Positions 1 to 7,167 of a DNA stretch of 14,791 nucleotides are shown piece after piece (position 1 is the first letter of the stretch; every line of letters begins with the position of its first letter). The stretch comes from Methylovulum sp. Lineage in GTDB: Bacteria > Pseudomonadota > Gammaproteobacteria > Methylococcales > Methylomonadaceae. The notes beneath the pieces were generated by a model that searched no databases, had not been told where the DNA came from, and saw nothing but the letters and a program-made list of their open reading frames with translations. The translations under genes and the position numbers were made by a program. Location: contig JACXTQ010000291.1 in assembly GCA_016919605.1 (NCBI GenBank), forward strand, positions 1 through 14,791, read 5' to 3'.

Positions 1-13
1 ACCGCAGGTTTTG

Positions 14-212
14 TCGGGATAAGCCCGAATACCCGCAGGGGCATAAAGGGGCGCGGCAAGGATGAAGCGGCAATCGGGCCGCCTTTTCTTTGGGCACTTT
101 CTTTTGGCGGAGCAAAAGACAAATCCGCCAGGAGCGGATTTGGTACCAACCCGAAGGGCAAAACCCAAGGATGGGTTTTGCAGAGTGCCACGCTTATCGG
201 TGCGGGAACCGA
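14..212 (+). repeat. Run of six short hairpins, four with GGA loops
   Basis: The first 293 bases hold no credible gene. They contain six short inverted repeats in close succession: 14-28 (5-bp stem, loop ATAAG), 67-82 (5 bp, loop AATCGG), 100-119 (7 bp, loop GCGGAG), 120-142 (9 bp perfect, loop CAGGA), 158-181 (10 bp perfect, loop AGGA) and 197-212 (5 bp, loop GCGGGA). The sequence CAAGGATG occurs at 57-64, unpaired, and again across the loop at 166-173. The layout could be a dispersed intergenic repeat of the kind common in gammaproteobacteria, or a transcribed RNA resembling CsrB/RsmZ sponges. I see no clear promoter or terminator for a plus-strand RNA. From 213 to 293 there is only AT-rich sequence and a 12-base palindrome at 224-235. 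Confidence 0.55.
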
Positions 213-293
213 CCTTAAATAAACTATCGCGATAGCGACTCATTACTATATTTTTCAATATCGCAAAAATGACTGCATAACATCAATTATCAT

Positions 294-1040
294 TTAGCCA
301 ATCTGAGAGATTTTCAGCAGGTGCATAAGATCACTTTTCACTTGATACGGATCAAAGCCTGGCTCATATTGCATCATTAAATTGCCCATCGGGTCGATTA
401 AAAACAACATACCATCGGGTATAGCCCCTTTTCTAATGTCAGTCATTTTTTTGCTTAACGCCGCACTGGGCTTAATTCTTATTAAATCAGACCTTAAGGC
501 TATCTCTGGCCTATCTTGGCCAAGCAACCGCGCCACCAAACCGTCATCCAACGTTACCGCCTCTTCTAGCAACTGGCTATACAGGGCAGCATCCGCTGGG
601 GCCGCGCTTTGCCGTAACCGCCATAGCACCGTGTCTTTCAACCAATACTGTTTGGCGGCATCGGGGGCAAGGTCTGCCAACACCAACACAATCCGCCGCG
701 TCCTGGGCAGTTCTTTATTGAGCATCAAGCGCAATTGCTTGGTTTTTAAAATCGCTTCCAAACACACCCCAGCGCATTGGCTTTGGCTTTGGCTTTGAGG
801 TATGACATTAGCGATCAACCAATGGCCTTTAAGTTCGCCAATATTTTGCGCCGAAAAATCGTCAAACCCGACATAATCGCCCGGCTCAGTAGCGATGACA
901 GGGGCGATCAGTTGGCCTTTATTGACACGGCTAGTCAATAAATCGGTGTTGTTGCTCAACGCCCAAGCAATCAGGAAAGGGATAACGGTCATCCCAAAAA
1001 TAATCAGGATAATCAGGCGGTTTTGTTGTTGCTTATTCAT
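294..1040 (-). CDS. Sco-like thioredoxin-fold membrane protein, oxidase-linked
   Basis: A 248-residue protein with an N-terminal membrane anchor (about residues 9-29) and a periplasmic domain. That domain resembles Sco/thioredoxin proteins: GHWLIANV leads to a CxxxC motif (C89-A-G-V-C93), and a late LIDPMGNL segment (214-221) matches the LIDPDG strand of Sco. Sco proteins carry copper on CxxxC plus a histidine just before LIDP. Here the equivalent stretch reads IPDGML, so the histidine is absent, and the protein's only histidines are H73 and H240. It may therefore be a thiol-disulfide or assembly factor rather than a copper donor. Its start overlaps the end of SURF1 by 8 bases, implying co-transcription and coupling. 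Genes of this sort commonly follow SURF1 in Pseudomonas-type oxidase clusters. A role in CuA or oxidase assembly is inferred. Confidence 0.7.
   Translation of the reverse strand: MNKQQQNRLIILIIFGMTVIPFLIAWALSNNTDLLTSRVNKGQLIAPVIATEPGDYVGFDDFSAQNIGELKGHWLIANVIPQSQSQSQCAGVCLEAILKTKQLRLMLNKELPRTRRIVLVLADLAPDAAKQYWLKDTVLWRLRQSAAPADAALYSQLLEEAVTLDDGLVARLLGQDRPEIALRSDLIRIKPSAALSKKMTDIRKGAIPDGMLFLIDPMGNLMMQYEPGFDPYQVKSDLMHLLKISQIG
777..797. repeat. Hexanucleotide tandem repeat inside the Sco-like gene
   Basis: The unit TTGGCT is repeated three times plus a half unit. On the coding strand it specifies the alternating Q-S-Q-S-Q-S-Q stretch immediately before C89 of the CxxxC motif. The unit is six bases, so slippage would add or remove a Ser-Gln pair without a frameshift. 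Confidence 0.8.
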
Positions 1041-1743
1041 TATAATGTTTAACGCTGTAGATAATAAACAGCACGGTTAAAGTTAAAGCCAACCCGAACC
1101 ATTGCATTGCATAAACCTTATGCTGTTCGGGCAACATCAGCGTGGTGGTGTGCCATTCGCGCACATAGCCGTCGGGCAATGACCCGTCCAGCTCGATTTG
1201 GAAGCCGAACACAGGATAACCCAATTTGTTCGCCAAAACCGCACTGTCAACCACTTGCACGACTGACGGCCACTGTTCGCTGGGTATGGCGGCATCGGCC
1301 AGCTTAATGCCCACTGAGGGAAACTGGTTGATCCGTCCGGTAAGCGTTACTTGACCGGCGGTAAACGCGATATTGGGCAATTGGCTACGCTTGGCTGTTA
1401 ACGGCATCCAGCCACGATTGACCAGCACAGCTTTTGCGCCACCGTCAAGCACCAAGGGGGTCAGGACAAAATAACCGGCCTTACCGCCATGGATCTGATT
1501 GTCGAGCAAAAATTGGTGGGCTACGTCATAATGTCCGCTAACTTGCACTTTTTTATAGCGCAAGCCTTGCGCATCATCGGGCGTAACACCAGATAAAGCC
1601 AGCACCGCACTATTGGCCTGTTGCGCCTGTGTGTCCAGAAACCGTTGTTTTTCCTCGGCACGGTTAAGCTGCCAGTTACCTAAAGCCAACAATATCGGCA
1701 ATAGTACCAGATAGGCTGCGGTGGGGATGGTTTTAAAGCGCAT
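1033..1743 (-). CDS. SURF1 family cytochrome oxidase assembly protein
   Basis: SURF1/Shy1 proteins sit in the cytoplasmic membrane and help form the heme a3 site of oxidase subunit I. The 236-residue product has the family layout: an N-terminal membrane span (about 9-22) running into the signature LGNWQLNRAEEK, a large periplasmic domain with VLVNRGWMP (106-114), and a C-terminal membrane span after YAMQWFGLA near residues 211-219. Its length is typical. The ATG at 1743 is preceded by a TAAGGA ribosome-binding site at a suitable distance. The gene is divergent from the DUF2909 gene at 1842, with a 98-base gap. Because a bidirectional terminator lies between ctaE and DUF2909, SURF1 probably has its own promoter in that gap. 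It overlaps the downstream Sco-like gene by 8 bases. Confidence 0.95.
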   Translation of the reverse strand: MRFKTIPTAAYLVLLPILLALGNWQLNRAEEKQRFLDTQAQQANSAVLALSGVTPDDAQGLRYKKVQVSGHYDVAHQFLLDNQIHGGKAGYFVLTPLVLDGGAKAVLVNRGWMPLTAKRSQLPNIAFTAGQVTLTGRINQFPSVGIKLADAAIPSEQWPSVVQVVDSAVLANKLGYPVFGFQIELDGSLPDGYVREWHTTTLMLPEQHKVYAMQWFGLALTLTVLFIIYSVKHYNE

Positions 1744-1841
1744 AAAATTCCTTAAGACACAAAGACATTTTGCAAAAAGCGTTTGGCAAGCCTGTTTGGA
1801 TAACCGAAAATACTAACACTTCATCAGCATAAAACACCAAC

Positions 1842-2105
1842 ATGATCATAAAAAGCATCGCCCTTCTCGCATTTGCCTTGATTGTTATTAGCCTAGGCAC
1901 CGCGCTTTTTAATTTAGTCAGAGACAAAAACCGCGAACATTCCGAAAAAATATTCAAGGCCTTAGCCGTCCGTATCTCGCTGTCCGTCCTATTATTTATA
2001 TTTATTATAATCGCTTTGGCGATGGGATGGTTTAAACCCGAAGGCATTGGTGCAAAAATGCAAACCAGACATCAGTCTACCCCCACATTGCCGATTGCCA
2101 AGTAG
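1842..2105 (+). CDS. DUF2909 twin transmembrane protein
   Basis: A small membrane protein of 87 residues with two hydrophobic spans: about 4-24 (KSIALLAFALIVISLGTALF) and about 43-63 (ending ALAMGWF). They are separated by a charged loop, VRDKNREHSEKIFKALAVR. This matches the DUF2909 twin-transmembrane family, which is found beside SURF1 and cox3 in gammaproteobacterial oxidase loci. Its biochemical role is not known to me; assembly or stability of the oxidase is inferred from position only. It is the only plus-strand gene in the window, divergent from SURF1 and convergent with ctaE. The ATG has no obvious Shine-Dalgarno sequence. The hydrophilic tail after residue 65 looks disordered. An antisense reading frame over the same bases is a shadow. 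Confidence 0.85.
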   Translation: MIIKSIALLAFALIVISLGTALFNLVRDKNREHSEKIFKALAVRISLSVLLFIFIIIALAMGWFKPEGIGAKMQTRHQSTPTLPIAK

Positions 2106-2134
2106 TTAAACGGCTAAGAAATCGTTGCACAAAA

Positions 2135-2163
2135 AAAAAGCGTTGCCACAGACAACGCTTTTT
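2135..2163. terminator. Bidirectional rho-independent terminator
   Basis: A perfect 11-bp stem (AAAAAGCGTTG with CAACGCTTTTT) and a 7-base loop. It is A-rich on one side and T-rich on the other, so it works in both directions. It lies between the convergent ends of DUF2909 (stop at 2105) and ctaE (stop at 2181). Confidence 0.9.
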
Positions 2164-2180
2164 CTGGATTGTCGGACAAT

Positions 2181-3065
2181 TTACATCAGATAGACAAAAA
2201 TAAACAAGCCCAACCAGACCACGTCAACAAAATGCCAATACCAAGCCGCCGCTTCAAAAGCAAAATGATTTTCTGGCTTAAAATGGCCTCTGCTGCTACG
2301 GAACAGGACAACGCTTAAAATAATCGCCCCCACACAGACATGGAATCCGTGGAAACCGGTCAACATAAAGAATGTGGAGCCGTAAATGCCTGAACCCAAG
2401 GTCAGACCCATTTCGGTATAGGCTTCATGATACTCTATCGCTTGAAAAGTCACGAACAAAAAGCCCAGGGCCACTGTTGCTATCAAGCCTTTAATCAATT
2501 GGTCACGCTTGTTCGCCAACAAACCATGATGCGCCCAAGTACAGGTCACACCACTGGTCAACAGGATCAAGGTGTTAAGCAACGGCAAGCCCCACGCGCC
2601 CATAGGCTCAAACTCACCGTCCTTAGTGGGTAAGCCATTAATCAATTTGGCCGGGCCGTTGGTAGGCCAATGGGCTTCAAACTCAGGCCACAAAAATTCT
2701 TTAGTCGCCGCACCGATACCTTCACCGCCCAACCAAGGCACTGACAAATTCCGTGTATACCACAGCGAGCCAAAGAACACCGCAAAAAACATGATTTCGG
2801 AAAAGATAAACCACATCATGCCCATGCGGAAGGAAATGCCGACTTGGGCGTTGTACATACCCGATTCGCTTTCAGTGGACTGGAGCGTAAACCAACCCGC
2901 CAGCATCACGATAAAGAAAGCAAAACCCAGCATCATCATCGGCGAGCCTATGGATGAATGGTTCAAATAATTGGCAAAACCCGCCAGAAACGTCATTAGG
3001 CCAGCGGTCGCCAGCACAGGCCACGTCGCCTTGTGCGGAATGTAATAAGTATCATGTGCAGACAT
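2181..3065 (-). CDS. ctaE: Cytochrome c oxidase subunit III
   Basis: Subunit III of the aa3-type terminal oxidase, a multi-span membrane protein that stabilises subunit I and its proton uptake. The 294-residue sequence contains the family hallmarks: WFIFSEIMFF with the conserved glutamate (E90), TCTWAHH, the late FHGFHVCVG motif, and the C-terminal YWHFVDVVWLGLFIFVY. Seven hydrophobic spans can be traced. The 50-residue insert rich in Trp, Glu and Pro (about 108-155) between spans is usual in proteobacterial forms. The ATG at 3065 has a strong purine-rich ribosome-binding site (AAGGAAAGGGGAA). It follows ctaG by 18 bases in the same operon and is the last gene before the bidirectional terminator. 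Confidence 0.97.
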   Translation of the reverse strand: MSAHDTYYIPHKATWPVLATAGLMTFLAGFANYLNHSSIGSPMMMLGFAFFIVMLAGWFTLQSTESESGMYNAQVGISFRMGMMWFIFSEIMFFAVFFGSLWYTRNLSVPWLGGEGIGAATKEFLWPEFEAHWPTNGPAKLINGLPTKDGEFEPMGAWGLPLLNTLILLTSGVTCTWAHHGLLANKRDQLIKGLIATVALGFLFVTFQAIEYHEAYTEMGLTLGSGIYGSTFFMLTGFHGFHVCVGAIILSVVLFRSSRGHFKPENHFAFEAAAWYWHFVDVVWLGLFIFVYLM

Positions 3066-3083
3066 GTTGTTCCCCTTTCCTTT

Positions 3084-3623
3084 CTACTGTGTTTTAGTAT
3101 TATCAAAAAATGTATAGGCAAGCGTGATTGTTTTGTACTGCTTAGGCAAGTCAGGATTGACCACAAAACGCACGGGCATCGTCCTGCCTTCGCGCGGCTT
3201 GAAAGTTTGTTCCGTAAAACAAAAACACTCGGTTTTCTTAAAATATTCCGCCGCCAATCCAGGCGAGATACTCGGGATGGCTTGAGCGACCATCGGCTTA
3301 TCGGTTAAGTTTTCCGCATAAAAATTGACCGTGTAATACTCGCCCGGATGGACAATCAATTTTTTTGTTTCTGAACGGAACAGCATCGGCGCCGATTCGT
3401 TCAATGAAGTGATAAATTCTACGGTCACTTCCCTGCTGTTATCGATCGGATAAACCACTTCCTTGGCTGCGGTCGCCGCCACTTTGCCGTTCAATCCGGT
3501 AATGTCGCACAACACGTCATACAGCGGCACCAGGGCAAAGCCAAAACCAAACATAGCCACCACCACCAGCACCAAATTACGGACTAAGCGGGCATTTTTT
3601 TGCTGGAGGTCGTCCGTGTTCAT
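3084..3623 (-). CDS. ctaG: Cytochrome c oxidase assembly protein Cox11/CtaG
   Basis: Membrane-anchored copper chaperone that delivers Cu(I) to the CuB site of subunit I. The 179-residue product has an N-terminal span (about 15-35) followed by VPLYDVLCDITGLNG with the conserved C39. The periplasmic immunoglobulin-like domain carries the copper-binding CFCF motif (C133, C135), followed by EQTFKPREGRTMPVRF and a C-terminal TLAYTFF. All three family cysteines are present, so it should be functional. Its ATG overlaps the stop of the 32-residue upstream gene (ATGA), indicating translational coupling; there is no strong separate Shine-Dalgarno sequence. This is the Cox11-type CtaG, not the Bacillus CtaG. 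Confidence 0.97.
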   Translation of the reverse strand: MNTDDLQQKNARLVRNLVLVVVAMFGFGFALVPLYDVLCDITGLNGKVAATAAKEVVYPIDNSREVTVEFITSLNESAPMLFRSETKKLIVHPGEYYTVNFYAENLTDKPMVAQAIPSISPGLAAEYFKKTECFCFTEQTFKPREGRTMPVRFVVNPDLPKQYKTITLAYTFFDNTKTQ

Positions 3624-3718
3624 TTGGACATCGCTTGCATGACCGCCATGTAATAAATACCGATGGCCACTATCGCCAACAATACCGCTGTCACTATATT
3701 TTTTGTTTTTGTGTTCAT
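3620..3718 (-). CDS. 32-residue cytochrome oxidase small assembly protein
   Basis: A short reading frame of 32 codons plus stop, between ctaD and ctaG. It begins MNTKTKNIVTAVLL and ends MAVMQAMSK, with a single hydrophobic span at about residues 8-25. Its stop codon overlaps the ctaG start as ATGA. The position (after subunit I, before Cox11), the size and the single span fit the family annotated as cytochrome oxidase small assembly protein in other proteobacteria. The assignment rests on context and topology, since 32 residues give little sequence signal. The ribosome-binding site is weak (TGGGTAAC), and expression may depend on read-through from ctaD. Confidence 0.7.
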   Translation of the reverse strand: MNTKTKNIVTAVLLAIVAIGIYYMAVMQAMSK

Positions 3719-3729
3719 TCTGTTACCCA

Positions 3730-3760
3730 GCGCACCACCCGCCGTTAGGCGATGGTGCGC
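3730..3760. other. Intercistronic hairpin between ctaD and downstream genes
   Basis: An 8-bp GC-rich outer stem (GCGCACCA with TGGTGCGC) encloses a 4-bp inner stem (CGCC-GTTA-GGCG). No T-run follows on the minus strand, so it is unlikely to be an efficient terminator. It lies 12 bases before the small assembly gene and 18 bases after the ctaD stop. A role in mRNA 3'-end protection or processing, letting ctaC-ctaD accumulate more than the assembly genes, is inferred. Confidence 0.55.
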
Positions 3761-3778
3761 AAAAGCCTGCCAAACCTA

Positions 3779-5407
3779 TCAGATATGCTCAGTAGGTATG
3801 GAGGTAGGTGGAGTGGTGAATGTGTGGTAAGGCGCAGGTGATGGGATAGTCCATTCCAAGCCATGCTTATGGGCATCTTCCCAGACTTCATCACTGACTT
3901 TTTCGCCCGTGCCGCCTTTAATGGTATCAATTACGACATACAAAAACAGCAATTGGCTAGCCCCAAAAATGAAGCCGCCAATACTTGAAATCATATTCCA
4001 ATCGGCAAATTGTACGGCATAATCAGGAATCCGCCGTGGCATACCCGCCAACCCCAAAAAGTGCTGGGGGAAGAACAAAATATTGACCGACACCACGGAC
4101 AACCAAAAATGCAACTGACCGATCTTTTCGTTATACATGTGGCCTGTCCATTTAGGCAACCAGTAGTAAGCCGCCGCCATCAGGATAAAGATGGAAGCCG
4201 GAACCAAGGTGTAATGAAAATGGGCGACGATGAAATAGGTGTCATGGTATTGGAAATCAGATGGCGCGATGGACATCATCAAACCGGTAAAACCACCCAT
4301 GGTGAACAAAACCACGAATGAAATTGAAAACAGCATGGGGGTTTCAAACGTCATAGCCCCTTTCCACATGGTCGCCGTCCAGTTAAAAACCTTAACGCCA
4401 GTGGGGATGGCAATCAACATAGTGGCATACATAAAATACAATTCACCGGCAATCGGCATACCGACGGTGAACATGTGATGCGCCCAAACGATAAATGACA
4501 AAAAGGCGATAGAAGCGGTCGCATACACCATTGAGCTATAGCCAAACAGCGGTTTGCGGGCGAATACGGGGATAATGGTTGAAGCCACGCCAAAGGTAGG
4601 CAAAATCATGATATACACTTCTGGATGTCCGAAGAACCAGAAAATATGCTGATAAAGCACAGGGTCGCCGCCGCCAGCCGCATCAAAAAAGCTGGTGTTA
4701 TAAAATTTGTCGGTCAACAACATAGTCACCGCACCGGCAAAAACCGGCATAACGGCGATCAGCAAGAACGCGGTGATCAGCCAAGTCCAAACGAACAACG
4801 GCATTTTCATCAGCGTCATGGCTGGGGCGCGCATGTTAAAAATGGTGGCGATAATATTGATCGCCCCCATGATTGACGAAATACCCAGCAAATGCACCGA
4901 AAAGATGGCAAATGGTAAAGCTTTGCCAGTTTGCAATACCAGTGGTGGGTACAGTGTCCAGCCCGCCGCAGGGGCGCCGCCTTCCATAAACAAGGTGCTG
5001 GCCAGCAACAATACGCCAGCGACCAACATCCAAAAACTCATATTGTTCATGCGTGGCAACGCCATATCAGGCGCACCGATCATCATGGGGATCATCCAGT
5101 TGGCCAAGCCGACAAACGCTGGCATGACTGCACCAAACACCATCACCAGCGCGTGCATGGTGGTCATCGAATTGAAAAACTGTGGCTCCACAAACTGTAG
5201 GCCAGGCTCAAACAGTTCGGCACGGATAACCATAGCCATAGAGCCGCCGACAAAAAACATCGCCAAAGCAAAAAACAGATACAGCGTACCAATGTCTTTA
5301 TGGTTGGTGGTGACTATCCATCTTAACAGGCCCTTATCAGGCCCATGGGCGTGGTCATCGTGATGATGCTCATCATGCTCATCATGTTCTGCTATAACAG
5401 CGGACAT
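3779..5407 (-). CDS. ctaD: Cytochrome c oxidase subunit I, aa3-type
   Basis: Catalytic subunit, 542 residues, reducing O2 at the heme a3-CuB centre while pumping protons. Ligands visible: H85 and H398 for heme a, H396 for heme a3, and H261, H310 and H311 for CuB. The HPEVY motif supplies the His-Tyr pair (H261, Y265) and the proton-channel glutamate (E263). D114 in GAPDMALPRMNN and K339 in PTGVKVFNW mark the D and K channels, so this is an A-family heme-copper oxidase. About twelve membrane spans follow an unusually His/Asp/Glu-rich N-terminus (residues 7-21: five Asp/Glu and seven His). The ATG at 5407 has a GAGGT ribosome-binding site 7 bases upstream. It sits 55 bases after ctaC in the same operon. 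Confidence 0.98.
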   Translation of the reverse strand: MSAVIAEHDEHDEHHHDDHAHGPDKGLLRWIVTTNHKDIGTLYLFFALAMFFVGGSMAMVIRAELFEPGLQFVEPQFFNSMTTMHALVMVFGAVMPAFVGLANWMIPMMIGAPDMALPRMNNMSFWMLVAGVLLLASTLFMEGGAPAAGWTLYPPLVLQTGKALPFAIFSVHLLGISSIMGAINIIATIFNMRAPAMTLMKMPLFVWTWLITAFLLIAVMPVFAGAVTMLLTDKFYNTSFFDAAGGGDPVLYQHIFWFFGHPEVYIMILPTFGVASTIIPVFARKPLFGYSSMVYATASIAFLSFIVWAHHMFTVGMPIAGELYFMYATMLIAIPTGVKVFNWTATMWKGAMTFETPMLFSISFVVLFTMGGFTGLMMSIAPSDFQYHDTYFIVAHFHYTLVPASIFILMAAAYYWLPKWTGHMYNEKIGQLHFWLSVVSVNILFFPQHFLGLAGMPRRIPDYAVQFADWNMISSIGGFIFGASQLLFLYVVIDTIKGGTGEKVSDEVWEDAHKHGLEWTIPSPAPYHTFTTPPTSIPTEHI

Positions 5408-5462
5408 AGTTTATACCTCAAAATTAGGAGAAAAAGTTTGCACAGATAACGTCAGCAATGCC

Positions 5463-6986
5463 TTATTCGTCATCTTCGGCTGGCGGCAGAGCCGCTTGCA
5501 GCTTTTGAATGGCTGAAGGTTGGATAAGGTCATTGACTGAATTACCCAAACTATTGCGGGTAAACGTAACGACAGCCGCAAAATCTTTGGCGCTTAAGCT
5601 ATGGCCAAAAGCGGGCATCATGGCTTTTCCATTCAACATCAAATTGACTTGGGCGTTAATGTCACCCTTAACCACCGAACTGTCTTTCAAAGCAGGGAAC
5701 ATCGGCGCCATTCCTTGACCTTCCGGTTGATGGCAGGATGCGCAATTGCTTTCATAAACGGTTTTGCCTAAAGCGACCAATTCTTCTTTGGCCATATCAG
5801 CGACAGGCTCGACTTTTTCAGGGGCCACGGCTTTGGCTTCCGCTTTGGCAGCAGGAGCCGTTTTGTTTGGCAACAACTCTTGGATAGCTTTAGGTTGGAT
5901 ATCATCACCGACGCTATTGCCCAAGGCATTACGGGTATAAGTGACAATCTGCGCCAATTCGTCAGCCTTCAACATTTTGCCAAAAGCGGGCATACCGCCT
6001 TTACCATTGATGATCAAGTTGGCCTGAGCCTTAATGTCACCTTTGACCACGGCACTGCCAGTCAAGGCAGGGAATGCACCAGGAACGCCTTTGCCATCAG
6101 GCAAATGACAGGTCGAACAGTTTTTCGCATAAAGGCCAGCCCCTTTGGACACCAGCTCATCACGGCTTTGGTCCGCTAAGTCAGGGCCTTTTTGTGCGTC
6201 TTCTTTGGTTTTTTTAACCCAAGCATCGTAATCAGGCTGTTCCATAGCGATAACCACTATCGGCATAAACCCATGATCCTTGCCGCATAACTCGGTACAT
6301 TGGCCACGGTAAGTGCCGGGCTTGTCAACCGAAGTCCAGGCTTCATTAATAAAGCCAGGGATAGCGTCTTTTTTCCAGCCCAAATCAGGCACCCACCAAG
6401 AGTGCAACACATCGGCGGCGGTAAACAAGAAACGGATTTTTTTCTTGGTTGGAATTACCAATGGCTTATCGACGTTCAGCAAATAATGCGGGACGGTACG
6501 CGGATCAATGCCCGAATGCATTTGCCGCGCTTTGTTGCTGGCCTCATCCAGACTACTGAAAAAATGCACACCGTTATCAATGTACTCATATTCCCATTTC
6601 CACTGCCAACCCGTGACCTTGATGGACATATCAGAACTTTGCACATCATCCAATTCCATTAACGTTTTGGTGGCGGGTATTGCCATGCCGACCAAAATCA
6701 GGGTGGGGATAATTGTCCAAATGATTTCCACAGTGGTGTTTTCATGGAATTGTGCCGCCTTATGTCCTTTAGATTTACGGTGATAGTAAATCGAGTAGAA
6801 CATGGTACCGAACACACCAACACCAATAAATACACAAATCCATAGAATCAGCATGTGCAGGTCATAAACGTCATTACTGACTTTTGTGACCCCTTTCATT
6901 AAATTGAGCGTGTATTCCGCCTGTGCTGTTCCAAGACTTAAAGCCATTAAAATCAGACCTGCGAATAGTTGCTTTGTATTTTTCAC
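5463..6986 (-). CDS. ctaC: Cytochrome c oxidase subunit II with two fused cytochrome c domains
   Basis: Subunit II accepts electrons at the CuA centre. The GTG at 6986 is preferred: GAAGGGG lies 7 bases upstream, and the product then begins with a normal signal peptide ending TAQA before EYTL. An in-frame ATG at 7031 has no ribosome-binding site and would bury the signal. In the 507-residue form there are two membrane spans (about 43-65 and 87-106). A cupredoxin domain follows, with CuA ligands H195, C230, E232, C234, H238 and M241 (CTELCGKDHGFM). Two c-type heme domains come next: CSTCH at 290-294 with M332, and CASCH at 415-419 with M457, joined by an Ala/Lys/Pro-rich linker (about 377-394). 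The enzyme would be a diheme caa3-like oxidase. This is the first gene of the operon. The 181-base upstream stretch (6987-7167) is AT-rich and presumably holds the promoter, but no box stands out. Confidence 0.96.
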   Translation of the reverse strand: MKNTKQLFAGLILMALSLGTAQAEYTLNLMKGVTKVSNDVYDLHMLILWICVFIGVGVFGTMFYSIYYHRKSKGHKAAQFHENTTVEIIWTIIPTLILVGMAIPATKTLMELDDVQSSDMSIKVTGWQWKWEYEYIDNGVHFFSSLDEASNKARQMHSGIDPRTVPHYLLNVDKPLVIPTKKKIRFLFTAADVLHSWWVPDLGWKKDAIPGFINEAWTSVDKPGTYRGQCTELCGKDHGFMPIVVIAMEQPDYDAWVKKTKEDAQKGPDLADQSRDELVSKGAGLYAKNCSTCHLPDGKGVPGAFPALTGSAVVKGDIKAQANLIINGKGGMPAFGKMLKADELAQIVTYTRNALGNSVGDDIQPKAIQELLPNKTAPAAKAEAKAVAPEKVEPVADMAKEELVALGKTVYESNCASCHQPEGQGMAPMFPALKDSSVVKGDINAQVNLMLNGKAMMPAFGHSLSAKDFAAVVTFTRNSLGNSVNDLIQPSAIQKLQAALPPAEDDE

Positions 6987-7167
6987 GGAGCAGCCCCTTC
7001 GATAGTAGTTATAATCTTTTGTGTGCGTCATTTACGGCTGTAACATCAAGCGACGGCAGCGCCCGCTTTTGCCTTTACAACATAATAATCACAAATATAC
7101 TGTGTAATTTTAACCCATGATGCTTAGAGACACCAGTTGTCCTTAGCAGGAATTTTGCTTAAATTAA

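Noticed and set aside
1..293. CRISPR array at the left edge
   Set aside because: The hairpins differ in sequence and spacing; there are no identical direct repeats with regular spacers.
1733..2047. Minus-strand frame of 104 codons over the DUF2909 gene
   Set aside because: DUF2909 on the plus strand has clear twin membrane spans and a family match, and this frame shows no domain.
4707..5363. Long plus-strand reading frame (218 codons) opposite ctaD
   Set aside because: It is fully antisense to the highly conserved subunit I gene and has no domain logic; it is a composition shadow.
6987..7031. ATG start of subunit II at 7031
   Set aside because: There is no Shine-Dalgarno sequence, and it adds 15 charged or polar residues before the signal peptide; the GTG at 6986 has GAAGGGG at good spacing.
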